DNA of 64,000 nt from Flavobacterium anhuiense. GTDB lineage: Bacteria > Bacteroidota > Bacteroidia > Flavobacteriales > Flavobacteriaceae. Below, piece by piece: positions 16,707 through 26,687 of the stretch. Where the stretch lies: positions 60,300 through 124,299 of the forward strand of contig NZ_FMVC01000008.1 of assembly GCF_900101855.1 (NCBI RefSeq), read 5' to 3'. A model generated the notes under the pieces. That model searched no databases, had not been told where the DNA came from, and saw nothing but the letters and a program-made list of their open reading frames with translations. Within the stretch, counting starts at the first letter, position 1. Each line of letters starts with the position of its first letter. The position numbers and the translations under genes are program-made.

Positions 16707-19073
16707 TTACTTCTCCAAACTCTCCAATTCCTCTTTCCTTGTTTTCTTCTTCTCAAAAGTTAAAACCAATGAAGGTAATACAACCAAGTTAGCAAACATA
16801 GCAAAAACCAAAGTACAAGAAATTAATCCTCCTAAAGCAATTGTACCGCTGAAGCTTGATAAAGTGAAAGTCGCAAAACCTAAAATTAAAACAACAGAAG
16901 TGTAGAACGTACTTACTCCAGTTTCTCTCAAAGCGCTGAAAACAGATTTCTTTACTTTTCCTTTGTTTTGTATCAGATCATGTTTGTATTTCGCCATAAA
17001 CTGAATTGCATTATCAACCGAGATTCCGAAAGCAATACTGAATACCAGAATCGTTGAAGGTTTTAACGGAATTCCGAAATACCCCATTAATCCAGAAGTG
17101 ATGCAAAGCGGTAAAATATTCGTAATCAAAGATGCCGCTACCATTTTGAACGATCTAAACAAATACAGCATCAAAATTGCAATTGTTAATATGGCAAAAA
17201 GCAATGATTCGATTAAGTTGTGTGCCAAGTAAGTTGTTCCTTTTTGGAAAACCAATGCTTTTCCTGTAATTGTAACTTCATAACGGTCTTTTGGGAAAAT
17301 CTCATCAATTTTTTCGCGCAATTTCCCTTCTACTTTTGCCATTTCATCCGTTCCAATATCTTTCATGAAAGTCGTAATTCTGGCATATTGCCCAGTTGAA
17401 TCTACATACGCTTTCATCAAATTTTCTTTGCTGTTTTTGGTTGCATTTTTAGCATAACCCAAAATAAAAGTCTGTTCCTGAGAAGTAGGCAATTGGTAAT
17501 ATTCAGGATTTCCGTTGTAGAAAGCCTGTTTTGCATATTTAACCAAGTTTACAACAGAAACTGGTTTTGCCAATTCTGGAATTTCAGAAATAGTATTCTG
17601 TAATTCGTCCATTTTACGAATTGTAGATGGTTTCATAACACCTTTTTTCTTTTTGGTGTCAATCATGATTTCCAATGGCATTACACCGTTGAATTCTTTT
17701 TCGTAAAATAAAATATCTTTAAAGAAAGAAGCCGTTTTTGGCATTTCACCAATTAAACTTCCAGACACTTTCATTTGTCTCACTCCATTTAAACTCACCA
17801 CAAAAAGTACCGCGTAAATGATATAAACGATAGTTTTTTTGCCTTTCACTACAGTTGCAACCGTATTTAAAAGTGTCGAAATATATGTTTTGTCTAAATG
17901 GTATAAATGTTTTGCTTTTGGTAATGGCATAAAACTGTAGATAATCGGCACAATGAAAAGTGTCAAAGTATATACAGAAAGCACGTTGATAGAAGTTACC
18001 AATCCAAACTCAAAAAGCAATTCGTTTCCTGTTATCATCAAAGTTGCAAAACCAATTGCGGCTGTTAAATTGGTCATCAAAGTCGAAGATCCAATTTTTG
18101 AAATCACACGCTGTAATGCTTTTGCCTGATTGTTGTGCAGTTTTATTTCCTGCTGATATTTATTGATTAAGAAAATACAGTTAGTAATTCCGATTACGAT
18201 AATCAGTGGCGGAATAATTGCTGTTAAAATCGTGATTTTATAACCAAACAATCCAAGAGTTCCAAACGACCAAGTTACGCCGACAATTAAAATACAAATC
18301 GAAATAAAAGTGGCTCTGAACGAACGGAAGAAGAAAAAGAAAATCAAAGAAACCGTCAATAAAGACGCTCCAATAAAAAGTCCGATTTCGCCTTTCATGT
18401 TATCCGCATTGATCGTACGGATGTAAGGCATTCCTGAAACTTTAAGATCGATTCCAGTTGTTTTTTCGAATTTATCGATTTTCGGAACTAAATCTTTTAA
18501 GATAAAAGTCTTTCTCTCAGCCGTGTTTACCAGCGCTTTGTTCATGTAGATTGCAGAACGAACACTTCCGCTTTCTTTGTTAAACAGCAAACCTTCGTAA
18601 AAAGGCAGATTGTGAAACAAATCATACTGAACACTTTTTAAATAATTAGCGTCAAGCGCTTTGCTTTCGTCAATAAATGGCGCTAAAACAAACTTTTGAT
18701 TTACAGTATCTTTTTCAAGTTTCTTTAAATCATTCAAAGAAATAACCAAATCAACTTCTTTTGCTTTTTTCAAACCGTTCATTAATTCGGTCCAAGCCGC
18801 ATAATTTTTTGGTGTAAAGAATTTAGGATCTTTGAAACCAATAACTATTAGGTTTCCTTCCTCGCCAAATTTGTCTAGGAATTTTTGATAATCTTTATTT
18901 GCAATATGATTTTTCGGAAGCAAGTTGGCTTCAGTATAAGTCATAGAAAGATTCTTCCACTGATAACCAAAGAAAATAGTTAAAGCAGAAAGTATAACCA
19001 GAATCGTAATTCTGTTTTTAAGTATGATTCGGGCTAATTTTTCCCAAAATCCAACTTGGACAGTGTTTTTCAT
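16707..19073 (-). CDS. RND-superfamily (MMPL-type) exporter
   Basis: A 788-residue inner-membrane protein with the duplicated RND layout. TM1 lies near residues 18-36, and a large periplasmic loop follows to ~225. A five-TM bundle with sterol-sensing-like segments (LTAIIPPLIIVIGITNCIFL) spans ~225-385. A second TM (~420) and periplasmic loop lead to a final bundle (~640-780) with FGISVDNAIQF. It is a single-gene predicted exporter of hydrophobic or lipid substrates rather than a tripartite drug pump, as no membrane-fusion or TolC gene is adjacent. A perfect -7 element on the minus strand (TACATTTG, 19101-19094) lies just upstream. Confidence 0.88.
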   Translation of the reverse strand: MKNTVQVGFWEKLARIILKNRITILVILSALTIFFGYQWKNLSMTYTEANLLPKNHIANKDYQKFLDKFGEEGNLIVIGFKDPKFFTPKNYAAWTELMNGLKKAKEVDLVISLNDLKKLEKDTVNQKFVLAPFIDESKALDANYLKSVQYDLFHNLPFYEGLLFNKESGSVRSAIYMNKALVNTAERKTFILKDLVPKIDKFEKTTGIDLKVSGMPYIRTINADNMKGEIGLFIGASLLTVSLIFFFFFRSFRATFISICILIVGVTWSFGTLGLFGYKITILTAIIPPLIIVIGITNCIFLINKYQQEIKLHNNQAKALQRVISKIGSSTLMTNLTAAIGFATLMITGNELLFEFGLVTSINVLSVYTLTLFIVPIIYSFMPLPKAKHLYHLDKTYISTLLNTVATVVKGKKTIVYIIYAVLFVVSLNGVRQMKVSGSLIGEMPKTASFFKDILFYEKEFNGVMPLEIMIDTKKKKGVMKPSTIRKMDELQNTISEIPELAKPVSVVNLVKYAKQAFYNGNPEYYQLPTSQEQTFILGYAKNATKNSKENLMKAYVDSTGQYARITTFMKDIGTDEMAKVEGKLREKIDEIFPKDRYEVTITGKALVFQKGTTYLAHNLIESLLFAILTIAILMLYLFRSFKMVAASLITNILPLCITSGLMGYFGIPLKPSTILVFSIAFGISVDNAIQFMAKYKHDLIQNKGKVKKSVFSALRETGVSTFYTSVVLILGFATFTLSSFSGTIALGGLISCTLVFAMFANLVVLPSLVLTFEKKKTRKEELESLEK

Positions 19074-19360
19074 AAAATCTTTAAAAATGGATGCAAATGT
19101 AGTGAAAAGTGCTCGAAATCATAAATATTCGAATCTATTTTACTTAACGTTAACACAAAATTGATAGTGCTATTTTTGTCATAATTTGCCTTGTTTTAGC
19201 TGTAAACCATAACGTTTTCTCATATTTGCAAATAATTTCGATTTTAAGAAAATTTAGATTAGATAATTTTCTTAACGAAAAAGCCTCATGCAGATTCAAC
19301 AGATTGAATCGGATTCAGTAATTTTATTCGTGAATTTGACTTAAATATAAAACCACGCAA

Positions 19361-20122
19361 ATGCAGCAAAACAATACAACTACTTTTATTTTTCTTGCAA
19401 TTCTGTTGCTTTTAATTGTTATCATTTGTTTTATGATTTATCAATTGATGCAAACCAAAAAAGCTAAGGAAGATGCAGAAAAAAGTTTTTATGCCTTAGA
19501 ATCAAAAGTCAACGATCTGCAATTGGAGAATTTGGAATCAAAACTGAATCCACATTTGTTTAAGAATATTCTAAATTCGATTCAGTCGCATGCGTATCAG
19601 ACTTATTTTGCTTTAGATAAACTTGCAAATGTTCTGGATTATATTTTGTACGAAAGCAAAAAGAAATTTGTAACGGCCAAAGAAGAAATTGATTTTGCGA
19701 TGAATTTAATCGAAATCAATAAAATTAAAATTAGTCCGCTTTTTGAGCTTAAAGTCAAAACCAATATTAATCAGGAAGATAAATTGTATGATCAGCCTTT
19801 GCTGGCGCCTTTAATTTCGATTGATTTAATTGAAAATGCTTTTAAACATGCTGATCTTCAGAGTGCAGATGCTTTTATTTCGGTAGTTTTTGAGTTTAAA
19901 AATAATGCTTTTTTTATGACGGTTTCCAATAAAATTTCCGATAAAAAAGTATTGAAAAAGGAACGAAGCGGTTTTGGACACGCAACGCTTGAGCACCGTC
20001 TTCGCATCATTTATAAAAATAATTTTAAACTCGATAAGTTTATAGAAAACGATGTTTATATTGCTCATCTAAAAATTGATTTACTTGAATACAAAACTGA
20101 AATGCTTGCTTCTGGACGATGA
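19361..20122 (+). CDS. LytS-type sensor histidine kinase
   Basis: A 253-residue kinase of the His_kinase (LytS/YehU) family. One membrane segment (about 9-29) leads to a coiled coil (~32-60) and the phosphoacceptor region ESKLNPHLFKNILNSI with His65. The ATPase part contains DLIENAFKHA (N box) and SGFGHATLEHRL. There is no extracellular sensor domain, so input is probably sensed in the membrane or through a partner. It overlaps the following LytTR response regulator, its likely cognate. Confidence 0.9.
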   Translation: MQQNNTTTFIFLAILLLLIVIICFMIYQLMQTKKAKEDAEKSFYALESKVNDLQLENLESKLNPHLFKNILNSIQSHAYQTYFALDKLANVLDYILYESKKKFVTAKEEIDFAMNLIEINKIKISPLFELKVKTNINQEDKLYDQPLLAPLISIDLIENAFKHADLQSADAFISVVFEFKNNAFFMTVSNKISDKKVLKKERSGFGHATLEHRLRIIYKNNFKLDKFIENDVYIAHLKIDLLEYKTEMLASGR

Positions 20123-20804
20123 GATTCCAGGATTAACGTATCTTAAAATGCTTTGCGAACAAATTCCAGAATTGGAAATCGTGAAAACATTTAATAATCC
20201 TGAAAAACTTTTGTCTGATATTCCTGAGTTAGATTTTGATCTGCTGATTTCGGATATTGAAATGCCCGGAATTGACGGGTTGCATCTGGCAGAAAAACTG
20301 CAGGACAAATTGGTGATTTTTTGTACGGCCTATAAAGAGTATGCGGCTGAAGCGTTTAATATAGATGCTGTAGATTATATTACAAAACCTGTAAAATTAG
20401 AACGTTTGCAAAAAGCCATTACAAAGGCTTTTGAGCGTTTTGAGAAATCAAATTCTGATAAAAAGTTTATACAGCTCAACACTGATAAAGGAAAAACGTT
20501 ATTGTATTTTAATACAATTCAATACATAAAAACGGCTGCGAGTGATAGTCGCGATAAAACGGTTCTGCTTACTGATGGCAGTTTTTTGAATTTAAAAAAT
20601 GTAAAATTCGACACGCTATTAAACGAATTGCCTGATGCTGATTTCTGCCGAATCAATAAAAAAGAAATTGTAGCGGTGAAGGCAATAAAGTTTTTTAATC
20701 ATAATGAAATTGTGCTTCATCATTTGGAAGAAACTAATAAAAATACAGCTTTAATTTTAAGTGAAACGTATCGTTCTGATTTTTTGAAAAAGGTAAAATT
20801 ATAA
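20085..20804 (+). CDS. LytTR-family response regulator
   Basis: A 239-residue regulator: an N-terminal receiver with the acidic pocket LLLDDE, phosphoacceptor Asp57 in LLISDIEMPG and Lys in ITKPVKL, then a C-terminal LytTR DNA-binding domain from ~130. No ATG exists in frame ahead of the acidic pocket. I chose the TTG at 20085, giving MNTKLKCLLLDDE, which looks like the family start; a TTG at 20076 is the alternative. Either start overlaps the kinase gene by about 40 bp, which implies translational coupling. Confidence 0.87.
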   Translation: MNTKLKCLLLDDEIPGLTYLKMLCEQIPELEIVKTFNNPEKLLSDIPELDFDLLISDIEMPGIDGLHLAEKLQDKLVIFCTAYKEYAAEAFNIDAVDYITKPVKLERLQKAITKAFERFEKSNSDKKFIQLNTDKGKTLLYFNTIQYIKTAASDSRDKTVLLTDGSFLNLKNVKFDTLLNELPDADFCRINKKEIVAVKAIKFFNHNEIVLHHLEETNKNTALILSETYRSDFLKKVKL

Positions 20805-20917
20805 CTTATTACAAAGTTTTTCCGACTTGTTACATACATTGAAAATTAGCAGGAAATTTGCTTTTTCACTTAAAACTCAGTTCTGATATTTGCTGCAATA
20901 AATCTAAAGAACGAGTT

Positions 20918-23188
20918 ATGAATAACATTAAGAACTCTCTATTCTACATAACAATTATTGGTGGTTTTACAGCGCTGATATATTGGGTAATTTCAAAAGG
21001 CGCCGCATTAGAAGTGGGGCGAAATATTGTAAAGAAAAGTGTTGAAAGCAACCATTGGAAAGACTTTCTTCATTCTATGGTCGATAACCTGCAGCATCCT
21101 TTGGCCATTTTATTGGCGCAGATTGTTACCATTATTTTAGTTGCACGTTTATTTGGATGGTTTTTTAGAAAAATAGGACAACCGTCTGTAATTGGCGAAA
21201 TGATTGCGGGAATTGTGTTGGGGCCATCTTTGGTCGGAATGTATTTTCCGGAGTTTTCAGCGGCTTTATTTCCAAAAGAATCTTTAGGCAATCTACAGTT
21301 TTTAAGCCAAATTGGTTTAATCCTTTTTATGTTTGTTATCGGAATGGAATTGGATTTAAAAGTGCTGAAAAATAAGGCGCATGATGCAGTTGTCATTAGT
21401 CACGCTAGTATTGTAATTCCGTTTGCTTTAGGATTATCATTGGCATATTTTATTTACGAAATCTATGCTCCAATGGGAGTTGAATTTTCTTCTTTCGGAT
21501 TGTTTATGGGTATTGCCATGAGTATCACAGCTTTTCCTGTTTTAGCTAGAATAGTTCAAGAACGTGGCATGCAGAAAACTAAACTCGGTACTATTGCCAT
21601 TACTTGTGCCGCTGCAGACGATGTTACGGCTTGGTGTATCTTGGCAGTTGTTATTGCCATTGTAAAAGCAGGTTCACTTTCAAGCTCATTGTATGTAATT
21701 GGAATGGCGATTTTGTATGTCATTATAATGCTTAAAATTGTTCGCCCATTCTTAAAAAGAGTAGGAGATTTGAATGCAACACGCGAAAGTTTGAACAAAC
21801 CTGTTGTTGCGATTTTCTTTATTACGCTTTTAATTTCTGCTTATGCGTCAGAATTAATTGGAATTCACGCTTTGTTTGGGGCTTTTTTAGCGGGAGCAAT
21901 TATGCCAGAAAACAACAAATTCAGAAACATATTTATTGAAAAAGTTGAAGACGTTTCGATTATTGTGCTATTGCCATTGTTTTTCGTATTTACAGGTTTA
22001 CGTACCCAAATCGGATTATTGAATGACCCTGAATTATGGAAAATTACCGGTCTGATTATTTTAGTTGCCGTAGTTGGAAAATTCTTCGGAAGCGCATTGG
22101 CAGCAAAATTCATGGGGCAAAACTGGAAAGACAGTTTGTCAATCGGTGCTTTGATGAATACTAGAGGTCTGATGGAATTGGTGGTCTTGAATATTGGTTA
22201 TGATCTAGGGGTATTGTCGACAGAGATTTTTACTATGATGGTCATTATGGCTTTGGTGACCACTTTTATGACAGGTCCGGCATTAGATTTTATCGGATTT
22301 ATTTTTAAAGATAAAACTACGGCAGTTCCAGAAGAAATTGGAACTAAAAGCAAGTATAAAATTCTGCTTTCGTTTGCAACTCCAGAAAAGGGAAAAAAAT
22401 TGCTTCAAATTGCGAATAGTTTAGTTAAAAAGCAAGGTGATAATTCTATTGTAACCGCAATGCATTTGTCTTTAAGTACAGAAGTGCATTCTTTTGACAT
22501 TAAAGAACATGAACGCAAAATGTTGGTTCCTGTAATTGAAGAGTCACAGCGTCTGAATCAGAATGTGGTAAGTTTGTTTAAAGTTTCAAATGATATTGAT
22601 TCGGATATTATTGATACCGCAAATCAAGGAGAGTATGATTTACTGTTGATTGGTTTAGGACAATCTATTTTTGACGGAACGCTGCTTGGAAAAATTCTTG
22701 GGTTTACAACCAGAATTGTAAATCCAGACCGTTTGATTGATAAGTTTACAGGAAAAGAAGGATTGTTTGAGAATTCTCCATTTGATGAAAGAACACGACA
22801 TATTATTGCTAAAGCAAAAATGCCAGTTGGAATTTTCATTGAAAAAAATCTAGAAGAGGTTAATCAAGTTTTGATACCTGTTTTTAATAAAGAAGATGCT
22901 TTTTTAATTGATTATGCTAAAAAACTAATCAATAACAACGGTTCTCAGATTACCGTTTTAGATGCCGGCGGAGAAGTGAAAAATACAAGAGAAATTCAAG
23001 AAACCATACGTTCTATTGAACAGATTGCACCAAATCATATCATGATTATGCACGACAGAACATTGAAGAAAGAATTTTTAGAAAGTCAGGACTTGATGAT
23101 TATCAGTCTAGAAAGTTGGAAAAAACTAATAGAATCTCAAAGTATTTGGCTTAATAATTCGCCGTCAGTTTTGATTCTTAAGCCATAA
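20918..23188 (+). CDS. cation:proton antiporter, Kef/CPA2 type, with C-terminal USP-like region
   Basis: A 756-residue protein started at MNNIKNSL (20918). An upstream in-frame TTG at 20858 gives an unlikely extension. After one N-terminal hydrophobic segment, residues ~60-450 form the Na+/H+-exchanger fold with about twelve helices, including GMELDLKVL, the conserved TCAAADDVTAW motif and NTRGLMELV. The remaining ~300 residues are soluble and resemble universal-stress-protein-like domains (KYKILLSFATPEKGKKLL; YDLLLIGLG), not the usual TrkA-N nucleotide-binding domain. It exchanges monovalent cations for protons across the inner membrane. It is probably a single-gene unit ended by a hairpin. 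Confidence 0.88.
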   Translation: MNNIKNSLFYITIIGGFTALIYWVISKGAALEVGRNIVKKSVESNHWKDFLHSMVDNLQHPLAILLAQIVTIILVARLFGWFFRKIGQPSVIGEMIAGIVLGPSLVGMYFPEFSAALFPKESLGNLQFLSQIGLILFMFVIGMELDLKVLKNKAHDAVVISHASIVIPFALGLSLAYFIYEIYAPMGVEFSSFGLFMGIAMSITAFPVLARIVQERGMQKTKLGTIAITCAAADDVTAWCILAVVIAIVKAGSLSSSLYVIGMAILYVIIMLKIVRPFLKRVGDLNATRESLNKPVVAIFFITLLISAYASELIGIHALFGAFLAGAIMPENNKFRNIFIEKVEDVSIIVLLPLFFVFTGLRTQIGLLNDPELWKITGLIILVAVVGKFFGSALAAKFMGQNWKDSLSIGALMNTRGLMELVVLNIGYDLGVLSTEIFTMMVIMALVTTFMTGPALDFIGFIFKDKTTAVPEEIGTKSKYKILLSFATPEKGKKLLQIANSLVKKQGDNSIVTAMHLSLSTEVHSFDIKEHERKMLVPVIEESQRLNQNVVSLFKVSNDIDSDIIDTANQGEYDLLLIGLGQSIFDGTLLGKILGFTTRIVNPDRLIDKFTGKEGLFENSPFDERTRHIIAKAKMPVGIFIEKNLEEVNQVLIPVFNKEDAFLIDYAKKLINNNGSQITVLDAGGEVKNTREIQETIRSIEQIAPNHIMIMHDRTLKKEFLESQDLMIISLESWKKLIESQSIWLNNSPSVLILKP

Positions 23189-23213
23189 TTTTTTTGAAAT
23201 ACCAAAATTTTAC

Positions 23214-23252
23214 AATCCCAAATTCCAATTTTACTTACTGGAGTTTGGGATT
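23214..23252 (+). terminator. terminator after the antiporter gene
   Basis: AATCCCAAATTCCA pairs with TGGAGTTTGGGATT (one G-U pair), has an 11-base loop and is followed by a run of T. The same stem sequence is used downstream of leuS at 35407. Confidence 0.85.
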
Positions 23253-23261
23253 TTTTTTTAG

Positions 23262-23429
23262 CCACGAATTCACGAATTTTAATGAATTTCTTTACGCTGT
23301 ACTTGTCGATAAATCGCACAAATTTACGCAGATTGCTAGCGGAAATTCGTGAAATTCATCGGTAAAATTTTTGTAAAGTTTTAGTGGGTAAATTTGTGAA
23401 TTAGTGGCGAAAAAAAATGAATTTTAAAA
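23262..23429. repeat. CACGAATTCACGAATT-type spacer repeats
   Basis: The spacer before the DUF5686 gene holds GCCACGAATTCACGAATTTT and, later, inverse-looking AAATTCGTGAAATTCATCG. A related word, GCCACGAATTACACGAATTT, appears at 35465 downstream of leuS. No gene is seen. Confidence 0.5.
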
Positions 23430-25925
23430 TTAAAGTCCCAGGTCAAGAACATAAGAAATCTTAACTGCAATATTATCCTCAAATCTCAATAACTGATTTG
23501 GTCCGTAACGATAGAATCCGCCCAAACCAAAACCTTTAAAGATTCGGTTCAATTCTAATCCCGATTCAAAATAACCTTTGTCAAGCGTTTTGTATGCTGG
23601 ACCAACATGCTGTTCTGGTTTTTCCATGTTTCCCCAGGCCATTCTAGTAACTAAAACCAATGACGGACGAACTTGTTTCATAATTTTGATTCGGTCAAAA
23701 CCATGTTTAATTTGAAACATTAAATATTGGCTCGAAAAGAACTCGTTAAAAAACATGGTTTCAAAAGCATTTCTTCCCGCAAAAGTGATACGCTGTACGA
23801 CAGTTTCTTTTGTTAAGTTGTTTGGTGCTGTATTGTACAAATGCGTAATAGGCACATCTCCCATTGCCAAACCTCCCTGTAAAAGTAAACTTGTTTTTTG
23901 ACGGTTTAGGTACTGTTTTTCGTATTCGGCCTTAAAATCTATTTTGCTAAAAGTAAAATCATTGTCAAAAACATTTGGCAAAGATTGTGTGTATTGGAAA
24001 GTAAACCTCGGAAATTTTTTATCGCTTTCAGTTCTTCCAGTTGGAGTTTGCATATAATTGCTAAATGGCGCCCAAACAATAGAAAGCATTGCCGTGGTCA
24101 TGGTATAATTAGAATACAGTTTTCCGTTTAGGTTATAGAGATAATCAAATTTTGGTTCAATATAATTTCTCGAAAGTTCTAAAACAGCCTCGGTTTTCGG
24201 AATAAATTTGGTTTGAATATTGGTACGCCATCCTATATACTCGTAAAAGGTACTAATGTTTATTGGGCGCGGATCATAAATTTTAAAAACACGTTTGTCA
24301 ACAGAAAAAACAGTACTTGCAATTTCTCGCACATCGTCAGTATAATAGCCATTAATCCAAGTATTGGTATGTTTATCTAATAAAACGCCACCTCCGACGC
24401 TATATTTAAAAACACCATCTTTTGTTCCATAAGCGCCGTAGCCTTCAACTCGGAAATACTTAGATAAACGGTCATTTGTAATACCTCCCACACCAAGACG
24501 AAAGCCTTCGTAATTGTTATAACTTATAATTTTTTTCATATCCAAATCGACAGGGCCAATTGGATAGAAACCATTAATAATTTTTCGACCAATTCCTAAA
24601 CGTTTTTCAATTCTATTTCGAACTGAAAGACTGTCGAGCAATAAATAGGTTTTTTGACTTTTTAGATCGAGATTTTCTTTTCGATAAGCCTCCCAGAAAC
24701 TTTCAGGTTTTTTGGCCGCATCGTCTTTGATTTCGATATAAAGCGAAGGATTTTTTATTGGAGTGTCGGTATTTACACGAACATCAAAACTATTGCTTTC
24801 AGAAAGCAGATAGGTGAAATCTGAAGCTACTTTTTTTCTGCGTTCGTAATTATCTTCAACATCTCCGTCAAATTGAATGGTGCCACCTAAAATACGAATA
24901 TCGTCGTCATTTTTTCCTTTTACGATTTTAAAAGTGGTATTGCTCTGAAACCAGATTTTTTCTTTCGGAATATATTCAAATTCATGGATGCCGCTAATGT
25001 CCAAAACGCCTTTAATTCGCATTACCGCTTTCGCGACAGCGTAATTTTCTTTATCAATATATAAAACCCCTTCCAGTCCAGAAGCTCTGTGTTTTGATTT
25101 GTTTTTAAAATAAATCATATACGCATCTCGGCCTCTAATGGTAACCGTATCTAACAGTTTGTAATTATAGCTTGAAGGAGCATTTTTGGAAATCGGATTT
25201 TCGTACTTGGTTTCGAACAATTCGTATTTTGGATCGTAAATCGAAATAGATTGGAGGTTGAAGGCCAGAACTTCATAAATCGGTTGTTTGAAACCAGCGA
25301 TTTTTGTGCCTAGAACCGTTTCTTTTAATTTGTTATTTCCAAACTGATATTGAGAGACTTTTTCGGTCTGAAACAAGTGCTGTTTGCTTACAATTTCTTT
25401 AAACTTATAATCAGAAGAATCGATGTTAATGATTTTTTTGTTTAAATCTTTATAAGCGGCTGTTGTGTCAATACGGCCGTCAATCGAATCTGGATTGGCG
25501 GTTACGATAAGTTTGTTATAGGTTTTATATTCAAAATTATTGAGTTTCTTCTGCGGATCGTTTGTTGCCTTATTAGCAATAACTTTTTTTATTATGGTAA
25601 GAGCAGGATTTTCATTTGATACCACAACTTCTTTTAAATCATCAGTCTGCTGTAAAAGCGAAATCGAATAAAAGGTTTTGCTGTTGATTAAAGCAATAGT
25701 TTTGGATTGAAAGCCTATATAAGATACCGTAAGCGATGTCGCAGAGGAACTGATTTTAAAAATAAATTTTCCGTCAACATCTGTAATTGTGTTATTGTTT
25801 TCTGAGGTGGTAATGGTGGCAAACGGAAGAGGTTTGTTGTTTGAATCGGTTACGATTCCGTTTATTTGAATTTGCGCCTGAAGAGTAAGCGTAAAAAACA
25901 AAGTCAAAAAACAAAATAGCTTCAT
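23430..25925 (-). CDS. DUF5686 outer-membrane protein with carboxypeptidase-regulatory-like domain
   Basis: An 831-residue protein with a signal peptide (FCFLTLFFTLTLQAQ). Residues ~20-105 form the beta-sandwich typical of Bacteroidota outer-membrane proteins (GIVTDSNNKPLPFATI, DVDGKFIFKI, VSYIGFQSK). The rest matches the DUF5686 family, which I expect to form an outer-membrane beta-barrel: many alternating strands and a C-terminus ending in YVLDLGL. There is no TonB plug, so it is not a classical receptor. Function is unknown. The frr/pyrH terminator separates it from those genes. Confidence 0.85.
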   Translation of the reverse strand: MKLFCFLTLFFTLTLQAQIQINGIVTDSNNKPLPFATITTSENNNTITDVDGKFIFKISSSATSLTVSYIGFQSKTIALINSKTFYSISLLQQTDDLKEVVVSNENPALTIIKKVIANKATNDPQKKLNNFEYKTYNKLIVTANPDSIDGRIDTTAAYKDLNKKIINIDSSDYKFKEIVSKQHLFQTEKVSQYQFGNNKLKETVLGTKIAGFKQPIYEVLAFNLQSISIYDPKYELFETKYENPISKNAPSSYNYKLLDTVTIRGRDAYMIYFKNKSKHRASGLEGVLYIDKENYAVAKAVMRIKGVLDISGIHEFEYIPKEKIWFQSNTTFKIVKGKNDDDIRILGGTIQFDGDVEDNYERRKKVASDFTYLLSESNSFDVRVNTDTPIKNPSLYIEIKDDAAKKPESFWEAYRKENLDLKSQKTYLLLDSLSVRNRIEKRLGIGRKIINGFYPIGPVDLDMKKIISYNNYEGFRLGVGGITNDRLSKYFRVEGYGAYGTKDGVFKYSVGGGVLLDKHTNTWINGYYTDDVREIASTVFSVDKRVFKIYDPRPINISTFYEYIGWRTNIQTKFIPKTEAVLELSRNYIEPKFDYLYNLNGKLYSNYTMTTAMLSIVWAPFSNYMQTPTGRTESDKKFPRFTFQYTQSLPNVFDNDFTFSKIDFKAEYEKQYLNRQKTSLLLQGGLAMGDVPITHLYNTAPNNLTKETVVQRITFAGRNAFETMFFNEFFSSQYLMFQIKHGFDRIKIMKQVRPSLVLVTRMAWGNMEKPEQHVGPAYKTLDKGYFESGLELNRIFKGFGLGGFYRYGPNQLLRFEDNIAVKISYVLDLGL

Positions 25926-25986
25926 ACAGAATGATATAGTTTCAAAAACGAAAAGAAATTAATTTTCGTATGCAAAAATAGCAATA

Positions 25987-26025
25987 AAAAAATCCGTCTA
26001 GTGCAATAAACCAGACGGATTTTTT
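25987..26025 (-). terminator. terminator after frr
   Basis: AAAAATCCGTCT pairs with AGACGGATTTTT across a loop of about 13 bases, with a T-run on the minus strand. It lies between the frr stop and the DUF5686 gene start. Confidence 0.85.
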
Positions 26026-26045
26026 ATTTTATAATCAAAACTTAC

Positions 26046-26609
26046 TTATACTTTCATGATTTCAGCTTCTTTTGCAGCCAATAACTCATCAATTTTTTTA
26101 ATGTAAGCATTTGTCAAGTTCTGAACTTCTTCTTCTGCAGATTTACAGATGTCTTCTGAAGTTCCTTCTTTTTCCAATTTTTTGATATCAGTATTAGCAT
26201 CTTTACGAGAATTGCGGATACCAATTTTAGCATCTTCAGCTTCAGCTTTTGCTTGTTTCGCTAAATCACGGCGACGCTCTTCTGTCAAAGGCGGTACGCT
26301 GATGATGATAACGTCTCCGTTATTCATTGGGTTAAAACCAATGTTAGCGACTAAGATTGCTTTTTCAATAACAGAAAGCATATTTTTTTCAAATGGCTGT
26401 AATGTAATTGTTCTAGCATCTGGAACGCTGATTTTAGATACTTGAGAAAGTGGTGTAGAAGAACCATAATAATCTACAAAAACACCTCCAAGCATAGCTG
26501 GAGAAGCTTTTCCTGCACGAATATTAAGAAATTCTTTCTCTAAGTGTGCAATAGTACCATTCATTGATTCCTCAGTACTTTCTAAAATAAAGTCTATTTC
26601 TTCAGTCAT
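26046..26609 (-). CDS. frr: ribosome recycling factor
   Basis: A 187-residue protein (family about 185) that splits post-termination ribosomes together with EF-G. Domain I helices begin EESMNGTIAHLEKEF and include the RAGKASPAML segment. The domain II beta region (YYGSSTPLSQVSKISVPDAR) is in the middle. The last helices contain PPLTEERRRDLAKQAK and NSRKDANTDIKKLEKEG. It is downstream of pyrH on the same strand with a 78-bp gap of AGTTTTCAGT repeats; pyrH-frr is a widely conserved pair. Confidence 0.97.
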   Translation of the reverse strand: MTEEIDFILESTEESMNGTIAHLEKEFLNIRAGKASPAMLGGVFVDYYGSSTPLSQVSKISVPDARTITLQPFEKNMLSVIEKAILVANIGFNPMNNGDVIIISVPPLTEERRRDLAKQAKAEAEDAKIGIRNSRKDANTDIKKLEKEGTSEDICKSAEEEVQNLTNAYIKKIDELLAAKEAEIMKV

Positions 26610-26614
26610 TGTTT

Positions 26615-26665
26615 TTTTAGTTTTCAGTTTTCATTCTCAGTTTTCAGTTAAAGTCTTATTGTGCG
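26615..26665. repeat. AGTTTTCAGT-type tandem words between pyrH and frr
   Basis: Closely spaced TTTTCAGTTTTCATTCTCAG-type words. The same family occurs as an inverted pair at 50565-50712. Confidence 0.5.
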
Positions 26666-26687
26666 ACTGTAAAACTGTTACTGATGA

